In this document: piece after piece, positions 20,524-31,312 of the stretch
Layout of the letters: each line of letters opens with the position of its first letter
How positions within the stretch are numbered: the stretch's first letter is position 1
DNA from: Armigeres subalbatus
Taxonomy: Eukaryota; Arthropoda; Insecta; Diptera; Culicidae
Assembly: GCF_024139115.2 (NCBI RefSeq)
Contig: NC_085140.1
Span: 331,449,953-331,513,952, forward strand
Direction: 5' to 3'
Length of the DNA stretch: 64,000 nucleotides
Made by a program: the position numbers and the translations under genes
The notes under the pieces: generated by a model
Databases searched by the model: none
Told to the model about the DNA's origin: nothing
The model's input: only the letters and a program-made list of their open reading frames with translations

Positions 20524-20570
20524 TACAAAATATTGGCACCCCACTCGAGCAAAGCTTGTGCGCAAATAAA

Positions 20571-20932
20571 CCGTTTGTTTGAGAAACTGCATATGTAACA
20601 TTTTTGGCCAAAATGAGATTTTTATATATTCTGAATCCTGGTCCAAAAATACGTATTCTGTCAAAAAAAAAACGAAAAAAATTTTTGTTCAGGAATGTAT
20701 GAATTTTTTTTCGTTTGTTTGAGAAACTACATATTGTCTATCCGGAATAAATTTATACCGCTGTTTAATGTTTTTGCACTGGAAGTACCCCAAGGTGTTG
20801 AGTTTTGCCAAAAACTATTGATCTGTATCGAAGAAATAGAAAGATTCGGTGCCAATTTCTTCAAAAACAGTTTTTGTTGTTTTCTCGAAATTGTGTAAAA
20901 TGGACTTATGCAGTTTCTCAAACAAATGATTC
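20571..20932. mobile_element. MITE family B, copy 1
   Basis: Ends CCGTTTGTTTGAGAAACTGC and GCAGTTTCTCAAACAAATGA are inverted. An internal GTTTGTTTGAGAAACTACAT lies near 20715. The sequence matches 24202-24568 in order, including TTTTTGGcCAAAATGAGATT, GAAGTACCCCAAGGTGTTGA and GATCTGTATCGAAGAAAT. Confidence 0.85.
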
Positions 20933-21044
20933 AAATATTTGTCAAGTCAGACTAAAATCCATGGCGAATTCTAATCAGTCTGATAGATGTCCGGATAAAC
21001 TTGACAAATATTTGTCAATATGACAAACAGTGGACTGCGGGCTA

Positions 21045-21595
21045 TAAACTTTGCAGGGGTTAATACGAAGTCGAAAGACGAAGTACACGATAGGAAAAAT
21101 TTCGAGAGAAGACAACGTTAGTCAACCATCACGAGTTTGCATCGGTGGTGACGAAATTGAGGTGGTTGAAGATTTAATGTACTTGGGATCACTGGTAACC
21201 TCTGATAACTATACCAACAGAAATTCGAAGACGAAGAGCTGGAAATCGTACATAATTTGGACTCCACAAGACTCTCCGATCGAATAGAGCTCGCCGACGT
21301 ACCAAACTGACGATCTACAAAACGCTCATTAGACCTCTACGTACACAAATTGCACGTAACTAGAATGTAGAACAGTGACCCTATAAAAATGGTACTCGAA
21401 TCCTATCCGACGGGTACAAGAAAGCGAAGTGTTCAGGGTTGGATCGATCAGGTGGAAGACAATTCGCGTGGTGTGCGTTTTGACGCTATGCATAGACTGC
21501 GCTGTTGACGACGTGCAGCCATGGACCGAGCGAAATGGAGACGACTTTTATGTACTGCAAAGGCAATTCCAACGTTAATTTGAGTAACTATAATA
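21045..21595 (+). pseudogene. RTE-like LINE ORF2 C-terminal remnant
   Basis: Reads, in shifting frames, RVCIGGDEIEVVEDLMYLGS, LVTSDN, KLTIYKTLIRPL, then after a deletion NPIKMVLESYPTGTRKR, GWIDQVEDNSRGVRFDAMHR, RRAAMDRAKWRRLLCTAKAI and PTLI. VVEDLMYLGSLVT plus the GTRKR-x3-W-x-DQVE-D tail is characteristic of RTE-type ORF2 ends in mosquitoes. The GHVARM block is lost. Several stops and frameshifts make it dead. A better-preserved relative is at 26722-27100 (minus). Confidence 0.75.
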
Positions 21596-21599
21596 TTTT

Positions 21600-23690
21600 T
21601 TTATATGGGATTCTGAGTAAAACTGTGGAATTGTGATGCTGGAATATAATGAAAAGAATATTTCTAGCTGTCAGTTTCTAAAAAAAATGATTTCCTGTTC
21701 TCAGAATTATGATATCTCAGAAATATGAAAAATGTTAGATCATGACTAACTTTACCCCGTGGTTCAATTTTATGATGTGGACACTAATTACGTAATCTGT
21801 GCAGTTTTGGTTGGAGAGATTTGGCTGAAGAGATTTTGAAGCATTGGCGTAAGAGATTTTTAAACTAACCTCCTCCATCCTTTACTTTTTTTTGTATGAA
21901 GCGTGAAAAAATGATAGATCTCCTCCCCAGTAAATGTGCGGCTTCTATGAACTCTCGGGCTAATGGACTTTTTGAAAATCATCGTCCATGTGATTAAATA
22001 TGTTGATGTTTCAATTTTATTTTACAGAAAACTTGCCTTTAATACTATCTTTAATAGTATGCCAAAATTGACACCCGGTTTATCACTAGAAGTCCCGTGG
22101 ATAGTTCCCCTTCCTTTTGCGCAAAATAACGTGGCGCATATTATGGAATTTGTCGCATAGTTCACCGCGCTGATTTTAGGAATGAGGATTTAACCATTTT
22201 GGAAATAGAAATCATGATTTAGTCATCAACATGCATGTTATGTTTGTAAATCACTAGGGTAAATCACTACTTGGGCCTATGGACCCCATTCCCGGCTCAC
22301 TGCACAGAAAGCTAATGATTTATACTGTTTAGTAGCCGTAGGATTATGATTGATCATTTTAAAAAAGTCTCCTATTTATCTCGCACAATACTCAATATTT
22401 TTCAAAAATTTATTTCACTCCTAATCAATCCAATTATAGAAAATAAAAATGTAGATTTCAAACTTTTGCTCTTCGTTGCAACACCACTGAGCCGAAGTGA
22501 TTCTTTCCACTTTTACAAAACGGTATCATCAAATAAACACCTACCTGAAAATCGTCACAGTGCTTGATACAACCATTGCTTCAGGCTGTTTATCACCACA
22601 CAATAATGCTAAACTCACGCACTTTAATCTTTTGTAATTGTTCGTATCACTAGATTTTATATAAACATATTGGAATACATTTAAAAATGTATCCTCAAAC
22701 CGAACAAAAAATCACCTCGGCCCAAGAACTTCTAGCTGTACAGTGCTGCCAAAAGGCCATAAGTCTTATTTTAGTATGAAGATAATCCTTCATCGTTAAT
22801 AGGAAAACTGTCTAATACGTTGAAGCTATCATGTTATTTATAATTCTCTCGCTTTCAAAAGGTGGAAAAGATATTGTTTTTAAGTGTTTGGAAGAGTAAA
22901 TATATCTTCTCAACCAAATAAAAATGATTATGAATAATACCATCTGGCATCTTGTTGTCGTGGAACGTGCATATTTTTGTTTACGTCGCATTTTCTACCG
23001 TCCCGAGAGAGAGAATGAGAGTAAGATGTTGAGAGATTGAGTAAAATATTGCGTATGCCGAGGAGATTTGGGGTATGCCGTATAAGCAATCGCCTATGAC
23101 TGAAATGAGTGCTGCACCATGTTAATTTAAATCAAATAAAAGCTTTTTCAAGCGGTGTCTAGCAAGAATAACTATTTTTGAAGCAGAGGTGAACCCCATC
23201 GCAATATTACACGGCCCACAAAATTCAGAAAAGTTGCCCCTAGTCATAAATATCAATTAAATAATGCAGTCGTGCGCATGTTAGGCCGGGAATGGGGTGA
23301 GAAACCCTATATCAATTCTACTTGTTGGAAATGCTTGTTGCACAAATCAACTGATTAGCTTACTTTTAATCCCAAAAAACGTAAAGAATAATGAACCAAA
23401 AGGAGGAGGGCAACATGTTGAATGATCGCTCCGCACATGTCCAAACAGGTAAGCAGTGCCAGTGGGAGCCGAGTCCAACAAAACAAAAATGAACTCAATA
23501 CTGTTGATAATACTATTGATATCCAAAGGGCATGTTTGAATATTGTACATTTAGACCAAAACTTTTTGTATGACGCTGATGATCTGGCAGCAAGGCCCAC
23601 TTCCGACGAGATACACACGGAAAAATAAAATAAATATGCAGCACTGCACGGTGTTATCTGTTACAAAATCGAGCTTGTTTTGTCGCAGAC
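21600..23690. other. Intron sequence with weak repeat ends
   Basis: A one-ended relative of the MITE at 8969 starts near 21780. The words ACCCCATTCCCGGC (about 22287) and GCCGGGAATGGGGT (about 23284) are inverted and might bound an old 1 kb element, but TSDs are not evident. Otherwise nothing is recognised. Confidence 0.4.
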
Positions 23691-23692
23691 AA

Positions 23693-23858
23693 CGTCGCTG
23701 GCACCAAATTGAGGTTCGGAAGTAGATTTCCACACTTCCGAAAGCTCTTCCGACAATGTTTTGATAGCAAATTCAAATTTTGTTCTGACGTTCATGATGT
23801 CGGAAGTAAGTTCGGAAGTAAAACGTCGGAAGTGGGAATACAATTTAGTGCTGGCGAC
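23693..23858. mobile_element. MITE with GTCGCTGGCACCAAATTG ends
   Basis: Left GTCGCTGGCACCAAATTG and right, reversed, GTCGCCAGCACTAAATTG, 166 bp apart, with CGGAAGT words repeated inside. Related by its end to 13163 and 27640. Confidence 0.7.
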
Positions 23859-23972
23859 ACAATATTAGTCATCCACTGGAGCTGGAGGGACTGCCATCCA
23901 ACCTGCATACAAACGATGCACGCGGTTGGGCTCAGTCTGAGTTATTTTTAGAACTTTTGGATTTCATATTAA

Positions 23973-24111
23973 TGCTGTCCAATGAGCAGCTCGAAGTAGC
24001 TCGAAGTAGCTCGAAGTTGTTCCCGTCCTACTCGTTCTTTTTTGTCAACAAATGGGCATGAGCAGGACAGGGAGAAACTTCGAGCTACTTCAAGCTCTCA
24101 TTGGACAGCAC
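23973..24111. mobile_element. 139-bp foldback MITE (GCTGTCCAATGAG ends)
   Basis: Ends GCTGTCCAATGAG / CTCATTGGACAGC, with AGCTCGAAGTAGCTCGAAG repeated on the left and its inverse on the right. No clean TSD seen. Confidence 0.8.
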
Positions 24112-24201
24112 TATTCGCCCTCTACCCGGCATACCCAAGTTGATCATACACATTTGTGATCTCTACTGATTCCACTAATCCACAACAGAGAGAAAGTGGA
24201 A

Positions 24202-24568
24202 CCGTTTGTTTGAGAAACTGCATATATAACATTTTTGGACAAAATGAGATTTTTATATATTCTAAATCCTCGTTCAAAAATACGTATTCTGGCAAAAAAT
24301 ACGAAAAAAAAATTTGTTCAGGAATGTGTGAAATTTTTTTCGTTTGTTTGAGAAACTACATAAGTCCACGCACTTTGAAGAGCAATTGTGGAATACTGCT
24401 TACAGTTTTTGCACTGGAAGTGCCCCAGGGTGTTGAGTTGTGCCAAAAACTATTGATCTGTATCGAAGAAATCGAAAGATTCGGTGCCAATTTGTTCAAA
24501 AACAGTTTTTTGTTGTTTTCTCGAAATTGTGTAAAATGGATATATGCAGTTTCTCAAACAAATGATTC
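24202..24568. mobile_element. MITE family B, copy 2
   Basis: Same order and inverted ends as 20571-20932. Both copies lie in the large CUB-sushi intron in the same orientation. Confidence 0.85.
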
Positions 24569-24569
24569 A

Positions 24570-25519
24570 GTTCTAACTCGAACCGATTACAAATTTGAAA
24601 TAAAAATTATATTTACAATATATTAAGTTGAATATACAAGATATGTGTAGGAGCGATGCAACAAAGAGGTAGTTTTTTACGCGGATTTCATCAATTTCAC
24701 GCATTACCACAATTGTCACAAATGATAAAACTCTACTGATTTTATTCGACTTCATATGAACTTTGACAAAGGGTCAACTCAAAGTTTTATTTTAATTCAA
24801 AGCTCATGAACAACCATAAACAAATCGTGTAAAAACAAGCCAAAGTGTAGATCTGTTGTTCACTTCTGAAAGGTAAACGACTGAAAAGTGTAAAACAATA
24901 AGAAAAAAACAGCCAAACTCAGGAGATCACTCATAAAATTATTTGAAATACATTTCTGAGTGATTGTCATCATTACCATTCAATATTAGATATTCATTAT
25001 CAATATGAAGCGCAAAGATAGAAAAAAATCGTTTGATTTTTACCGAAAGTCAATAATGTGGTTCTTTCAACTCAGCCGTAAGATTTTCGTTCAATCAAAT
25101 AAAATTTACAAACAACCATGCGTTCACCGCCTGTTTGTACCTGTAATGTCTCAAATGGAGATAATTGACCTCCAATGCAACAACGAGCTCATATCTAAAT
25201 TTCAGAAAGACACATCTCTTGTAAAATATTTTCTCTTCAGAAGTACATATCTGTGTGAAGCAATTCCATGTCCTATTACGCAAAAAGAAAAAGAAAATAA
25301 GCACACACACAAAAAAAAGATTGTTCAAACGCCATACTATCGTGTTTAGTTTTTGTTTAAAATATATTTTAGCCATTCTGTAAAACTTAATGCCATTCTG
25401 AAAAAAATATATTTTACTTTGATTATTTTGAAAATTTATAAAAAATATGTACCGAATATTTCCTGGCCCGCCAGCAAGTGATAATTTTAAAAATTGGTCA
25501 GTGGCTTGAGAAGGTTGGG
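24570..25519. other. AT-rich intron sequence, nothing recognised
   Basis: The 114-codon frame at 25005-25349 is Lys/Phe-rich and has no recognisable domain. Confidence 0.5.
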
Positions 25520-25587
25520 CAGGCCTGCTTTAGAATGTTAAGAAAATGTAGTTATTTTGAATAATGCAACATTCTAAAGCAGGCCTG
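25520..25587. repeat. 68-bp perfect-armed palindrome (CAGGCCTGC ends)
   Basis: Two exact 20-bp arms, CAGGCCTGCTTTAGAATGTT and its reverse complement, around a 28-bp centre. The CAGG-type ends resemble hAT MITEs, but no TSD is visible. Directly abuts the inverted repeat starting at 25587. Confidence 0.85.
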
Positions 25588-25652
25588 CGCGACAATCGCA
25601 TTTTCTCCCATTTCCAAATGTCGCAACTGCATCGCGAGTGGTGCGCATGATG
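25587..25652. repeat. ~65-bp inverted repeat, left member (partner 29797-29862)
   Basis: CGCGACAATCGCATTTTCTC, then CGAGTGGTGCGCAT, is matched in reverse at 29797-29862. The pair is 4.2 kb apart and might be the ends of an old large element; no TSD is seen. Confidence 0.6.
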
Positions 25653-26149
25653 GCGCACGGCTACGACATAGCCCAAGTCATAATTTCAAGACTTCATAGA
25701 TTTATTTAAGTTTTTTAACGACTTTATCGCTGATTTGCTCAATGCCGCCAGATTAGCCTTATTGGAAGACTTCCCGGATAAAAAATATGATTAAAATATC
25801 ATAAATTTTACTGTTACATCACCAATTAAAACATAGTAATTGCCATTGAATGTAATGGAAGTTTAACGACTAAATCACATCAGAGGCAATGGTTTTCCAC
25901 GATAAGATGAATGGTAAATGGGGGTTTTACAATATAAAAGGGGGGTTGTTATGTATCTTTAGAATAAAAAATCGAAAAATTTTCATACAAAATTCAGAGC
26001 AAAACAATTGATTTAACGGTTCTTCAATGGGATGGTTTCGAAGGCCAAAACAATAGAAAACAATGTGTTTCAAATGTTTTTTCTCACATTTTTTTATTGT
26101 TTTACAGTAGAAATACAATGAGATTTTAAATACACTTTACTTGAATCTC

Positions 26150-26520
26150 GACTTCAATATTACAATAAAAATACAATTCAATTTCATGTTGACAGTTTAT
26201 TTTATTGGTACTATTTCAATTTAGTTTTAAACTTTGTTTGAAATCAGTCAATTTAAATTTTGTTCCATTTTTAATATATTTTTAAGATAATTCTACTTCA
26301 ATTTCAATTAAATTCAATTTAGCTTTAATTTACTTTCAATTTGATTTTAAATAAATTTCAATTTAATGTAATTTAAATTTTATTTGAAATTTAGTTTGAA
26401 TTTAATTTTAATACAATTTTATTTATGTTTCAAAATTATTTCAATTTGATTTTAGTTCAATTTAGCAAGAATTTTTGTTCTAATTCAAATTAGATTCCAT
26501 TTAATTTAAATTTAAATTAT
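26150..26520. repeat. AT low-complexity tract (AATTTAATTTCAATTT words)
   Basis: About 370 bp built from TTTAATTT/AATTTAATT/TTCAATTT words; no fixed period seen. Confidence 0.8.
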
Positions 26521-26721
26521 AAATGGTATTGTTGAGTGCGTTACCGCTATTCAGACCGGGATGCATAAACGTAGATTTCAGTCGCCGATTATGCAACCGG
26601 CAATACCCACTGAAGACGCTGTAACTGATGCTGCTCGCATTTTTTTCCTGTGGAAAACGTAAATTATAAAATCATGTCAGGTTTCTTACAAAAAGTATAA
26701 GTCGAGAAGAAAAAGAAAAGT

Positions 26722-27100
26722 TTTTATTTATTTATTATCAGACTAAGGCCGGAGTGGCCTGTGCTGCACATAAAAGACTTCTCCATTCAGCTCCGTTCAT
26801 GGCTGCATTCCGCCAACCACGCAGTCTGCGGAGGGTCCGCAAGTCGTCCTCCACCTGATCGATCCACCTTGCCCGCTGTGCACCTCGCCTTCTTGTTCCC
26901 TTCGGATCGTTGTCGAGAACCATTTTCACCGGATTACTGTCCGACATTCTGGCTACGTGCCCGGCCCACCGCAGTCTTCCGATTTTCGCGGTGTGAACGA
27001 TGGATGGTTCTCCCAACAGCTGATGCAACTCATGGTTCATTCGCCTCCTCCACGTACCGTCCGCCATCTGCAACCCACCATAGATGGTACGCAACACGCA
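26722..27100 (-). pseudogene. RTE-like LINE, 5'-truncated ORF2 C-terminus
   Basis: One open minus-strand frame of 119 codons: RTIYGGLQMADGTWRRRMNH, ELHQLLGEPSIVHTAKIGRL, RWAGHVARMSDSNPVKMVLD, DPKGTRRRGAQRARWIDQVE, then RGWRNAAMNGAEWRSLLCAA and QATPALV. KIGRLRWAGHVARM and GTRRRGAQRARW are the usual C-terminal motifs of RTE-type elements. A 3' tail of CTGATAATAAATAAATAAA follows the stop. Only the last 380 bp were copied, as in typical 5' truncation. It lies antisense in the CUB-sushi intron and is less decayed than the copy at 21045. Confidence 0.85.
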
Positions 27101-27109
27101 AAGAACGCA

Positions 27110-27639
27110 AAGTAAAGTTACCTGTTTAATTTTTTATTGTATTCCGTTGGTGATATAGCTCGATGATAGTGGTGGCAAGCAGCAGTGTTTTATCCGAGGT
27201 TTTATCATTAACTCAATTTCTGAAAAGGAACAAGGATACATGTTAACAAAAATGTTGCGAATTGCTTCGGCGGTGTAAATCAAGGGACCCCTTCCTAAAG
27301 GTCTTTCACGTAAAAAAATGTTATTAAGATTTCTAATACTTTTATGCTTAATGATGTGTAATAACCAGGCACATACATCCTAAAACTTATACTTTTCATT
27401 AACTTTTGATTGTTATTAGCTGTTTAATATGGGATCATTCATTAGAAGGCATAATAAAGTTTATTGATATTTTCGAAGTTGGTTGTTGCTTATGAGGTTT
27501 AAATTTATAAGTTTTTTTTTCCTTACGTGTTGAAAGATCTCTTCCTCATCACAATGATCCGGTATCACGATGACAGCACTATAGATACTCACCATGGTAC
27601 AGCGGCTAATGATCGGCCGTCGCTTGCTCGCAAAATCAG
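27110..27639. other. Intron sequence, nothing recognised
   Basis: AT-rich, no frames or repeat ends that could be supported. Confidence 0.5.
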
Positions 27640-27810
27640 TATTGTCGGCGTAGCACCAAGTTTTATCTGTCAAACTAATTGATGCGTTGATTAGCGCATC
27701 TTTAGGCGAGCCCAGCGCACTACTTCCGAAATTGGGTAAGCTACCTGTATCTCGAGAAAAATCCAACTTCGGTATAAAAAGTGTACTAACTTTGTTCCGG
27801 ATGGACAATA
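27640..27810. repeat. Dispersed repeat, copy 2 (shared with 13163-13410)
   Basis: Same landmarks and order as copy 1: GTAGCACCAA, TTTTATCTGTCAAACTAATT, CCAGCGCACTACTT, AAAATCCAACTTCGGTATAA. Copy 2 lacks an internal GGCTCTTTAGGATC-type stretch. Confidence 0.75.
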
Positions 27811-28008
27811 ATAAAAAGAACACTTCGTTTACTTCGTCTTTCCACTAATCACGAACAAAATTGTACACGCTCATCTAAATCCAGTCATTCTCCAAGTAAA
27901 ATTATAAGTGAAAGATTTTGTTTCTTTGAATTTTCTAAATTCAAATTGATCAGAACATGAATATTTCATGACCTGCAATTAAAATATATATTTGAAAATC
28001 TGTAGAAT

Positions 28009-28144
28009 CAGTGGCGTAGCCAGAAAATTGGTCTGGGGGGGGATTTTCTGAACATTTTTTTTTTCGAAAAAAAAAATTTCTTCCGAAAATGTTTTCTCTG
28101 GGGGGGGTTTTATACCCAAAACCACCCCCGTGGCTACGCCACTG
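28009..28144. mobile_element. hAT-type MITE (8-bp TSD TGTAGAAT)
   Basis: TIRs CAGTGGCGTAGCCA / TGGCTACGCCACTG with perfect 8-bp TSDs TGTAGAAT (28001-28008, 28145-28152). Subterminal G8 and G8 runs and an A/T-rich foldback centre. The CAGTGGCGTAGCCA end is a widespread hAT end in animals. Confidence 0.95.
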
Positions 28145-28152
28145 TGTAGAAT

Positions 28153-30470
28153 GTTTTTCATGTAATAATAAAAGTTATTGTTATTTTATTGCTTTCAATT
28201 TTATTTCATCAACATGATGAATCAATGAAAAATTCTAAAATTATATTTTTATTTGCTTTAAAACGGATTATCTGATCACCGAGATGGAATACCTTTATAG
28301 CTTGTTTAATTTGTGGATAAGCAATATAAAACAAAAGCGAACAACTAAAATATTATAGAATGTATCGGTCACATTAAAATGTATTGTACTTTTAAAGTAA
28401 GTACAATAAAGGATTTTCACAACCGTTAAAAATCTACAATAAAAGTACAATAAATTGTATTATTTACCATACAACCAATTGTATTCCAATGGATCATACC
28501 ATACAAGGTACTGTAAATTTTTATCCGGGTTGTAGCTATCTTCAAAATCATAATAAAACGTTCAATAAAACCACAGTTGTCAAATACTTTATGAGCTTAT
28601 TAGGGGCCTAATGATCATCTTGAGGACACTAATAAAACCAAATTTGAAAACTGTCATAAAGCCGAATATATTGGTCAAAGACTTGTCTTACGCATAACCT
28701 AAATAAAACTTAGTAGGTTTAAAATGGTATTGTACAAGAATACAATGTTTATGTTGAACTTCGTGAACTATGGTCAATCGAATGGCTAAAAACAGATGTT
28801 TTTGTTCCATGTTCCCACAAAGAAAACAATAAACACAAAAACTTTCCTAACTGAGCATTCGCATATTTAAGATTTTGTTGTTTATTGGTCAAATTCCACT
28901 TCTGAAAATGAAACAGCTAATAAAAATCAAGCAATCTATATCCTTTTACTTCCAGTAAATTAAAATGGTATAAATGCGAATACACAACGAATGGTGCAAT
29001 GACTACGATTCGATATATGTAGAAAAGCTTTCAATAATATCCACAAAGTTGAAAAGCAAGCCAAGTTCCAGTTGAATATAGAACGATCATGAAAAGAACT
29101 GATCGTAAGGAACCGATTGCAGCAGCTTTCAGCAAAATACTTATTGTATTTGAAAGTTATGCATAATGTTATTTTGGCCGTCAAAATTTCTCATAGTGTA
29201 GTAGCAGCCATGCTGGTAGAAAAAAATAATTTTATATCGGCGTAAATCTTTTGCAAAATCCTTTGTCATTAGTAATAATCGCTGCATTTCAAGATGATTT
29301 TCAAAATTTGAAGCACGAGGAATGTTTTTACTAATTAATTGGCCGTAAATCACAGTATTACGACGGCGCACTTGAAAAACCTGATTTTCTTACCTGTTTT
29401 CACCAGAAATTTGAATGCGCAGAAAAATTTGCAACCACGCGAACGAATTCTGGGCATCCAATTTCCAATAATTGAACATTATTTTCCTCCATGTCCGTGA
29501 TGTTGTTTTTTATTTCATTCTTCCATTTCTATGATTATCCTTTTTCTTCAAAACAATAACAAAAAGCTTCACGGAAAAGAAATTCCCTTTTTTGACAGCG
29601 GTTTTATTGAACTCTTATGAATAACCTTAAACTTGCTTTGAAGATGATCCCAAGAGTGGTCCACTTAGTCATAACATAATCTTGTAGCGGTCATCAAGAG
29701 GTTGTCATGTAGATTTGAGTTTTATTGCTAGTCTTGAAAATTTGCTCTCCAAAACTGCTAATAGAGTATGATAAAACTCAAAATGTTTCTTGGGAGATGC
29801 GCACTACTCGTGATTCAGTTGCAACATCTGGAAGTGGGAGAAAATGCGATTGTCGCGAGAGTTCAGTTCGGTTTTCAACTGGATCTACAATACTATTTAG
29901 GGTTATGTTGGTTAAAATGTCACAATAGCTCATCCTTCCCGTAATCATATTTGGAGTTGTTCCACAAAATGTATTAAATTCTCGTGGTAAACTTGGTGGT
30001 AAATGTGTTTAAAAATTATAAGAGACAGCTACACAATTTTACACAGGTGATGGGTAAAAAGCAGGGATTGAATCCTAAAGAGAAAGAGCAAGTCTCTCAC
30101 TTATCATCTCTGTATAGATATACGATATGTAGCATACCGCGAGAAACTTTTTTCGCAATCTGTCATGATAGAGAACTGATTCGGGATGTTATACCCCATG
30201 ATAAATTTCTTTTAGAAAGCTCTAAATGCGGGTAGCACTGGCTCTGATGATGCATTTCAACTTGTTCTACACTGCTGTGCAGTAACCAACACGAAAGAAG
30301 CGAAAACAAAGCGAGAATCACCATTTTTCTGTGGGGGCTGCCTATCCGATTATGTTTTTTCGCACTTGTATACAAGTTTGGTAAATTTGTTATCATGGCT
30401 ATCTCTCATGGTTATCTATTGAGAGCGATTTCTGCAAACCCTGGTAAAAAGATTGTGTAACAAGAATAGG
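28153..30470. other. AT-rich intron sequence with one reversed MITE-like piece
   Basis: Words such as ACAATAAAAGTACAATAAATT occur near 28380-28500 and CCCGGATAAAAA-type ends are near 25778 and, reversed, near 28505; a pair of old element ends is possible. No exon seen. The partner of the 25587 inverted repeat is at 29797-29862. Confidence 0.4.
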
Positions 30471-30581
30471 GATGATTACCAAGTAACCAAAAGTTCCTTT
30501 AACAGTACGATTTTCGCAATCAGCTTCACTGAGCGAAAAACGAACTCTTAAAGGAACTTTTGGTTTACTTGGGTTGTCATC
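30471..30581. mobile_element. 111-bp MITE (AAAAGTTCCTTTAA arms)
   Basis: Inverted arms CCAAGTAACCAAAAGTTCCT and AGGAACTTTTGGTTTACTTGG around a 45-bp centre. TSD not clear. Confidence 0.8.
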
Positions 30582-30775
30582 GTGGGTATTTCAACAATTA
30601 GAAAAATAAATATGTTTTATTAAGTATACTTTACTATACTAAACTTGATAGGCTTGAACTCATAATAGGAATAGAAATGAATATTCGCTGAGAAAAGCGA
30701 ATTCTCGAAAGCCAAAACGATATTCTGTAGTGCAACATTTCAGCGCCCCCTGAACACAGGGGATTTCCAGTCCAG

Positions 30776-31138
30776 CATAAATAGCACGAACCTAAAGCAC
30801 GAATCATTACGCCTCACAGCCACAGCACCGATTCGGAAAGCTCCGAAAGGCGTCTGTGCGTTCATATGTTTGTCCTTTTCTCGCACGCGCGCTATCAACT
30901 CCCATCACCTCACAAATGCACATTTTCCCTTCATCACCACCACCCAACAAAACCGAAAGGAATCGAATCCGTACGGCGTAGAACTCCGGACAGCTTTTCC
31001 CAGCGTCATCCAAGCTGTTCGGAATTCCCACCAGCACGGTACCGTCTTCGTATGCTCACCCGCTTCATTTTATGCTTCTCGTTTTTCTTTTCGTTCTGTC
31101 TCCTGATGTGTTTTTCGGCGTGTGTCGTTCAGCACTAG
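30776..31138 (+). promoter_or_regulatory. Possible internal promoter and signal-peptide start before the sushi exon
   Basis: CATAAATAG (30776-30784) lies 28 bases before an initiator-like TCATTA (30804-30809). An ATG at 31072 opens a frame reading MLLVFLFVLSPDVFFGVCRS then ALGCELPS straight into the sushi exon, so an unspliced start would add a hydrophobic, signal-like leader. Against it: the same pyrimidine-rich stretch makes a normal acceptor ending CACTAG at 31138, and other ATGs lie upstream of 31072. Inference only. Confidence 0.3.
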
Positions 31139-31312
31139 GCTGCGAATTGCCGTCGCCGACTCCGCCGCACATGACGCTGGTCCGTCGAAGCGAGCACCGA
31201 GCCAAGTACGTCTGTGATCCCCTGTACGTGTTTCCCGACTCAGCTGAGCCCAGTCGGGAACTCGTCTGCACCGCGAAGCACACGTGGAACCGACCGTTGC
31301 CGGCCTGTGTAG
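31139..31312 (+). CDS. CUB-sushi protein, sushi (CCP) exon
   Basis: A symmetric phase 1-1 exon of 174 bases, the usual form of a sushi exon. The acceptor is CACTAG (to 31138) with a long pyrimidine tract; the donor is GTAAGT at 31313. It reads GCELPSPTPPHMTLVRRSEH, RAKYVCDPLYVFPDSAEPSR, ELVCTAKHTWNRPLPACV and G. Four cysteines, a Tyr before Cys2, and W-x3-LPAC at the end match the sushi/CCP fold, an extracellular protein-binding module. Joined to the CUB exons it gives HYSGCELPS with the frame kept, so I place it in the same gene. Further exons should follow beyond 31312 but none is recognised before 64000. Confidence 0.88.

Noticed and set aside
22287..23300. Element bounded by ACCCCATTCCCGGC and its inverse
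   Set aside because: The match is only about 14 bp, with no TSD and no supporting internal structure.
25005..25349. 114-codon frame in the large intron
   Set aside because: Lys/Phe-rich AT-driven frame without recognisable domain.
26761..27129. Plus-strand 122-codon frame
   Set aside because: Antisense of the RTE-like ORF2 end, which has clear family motifs on the minus strand.
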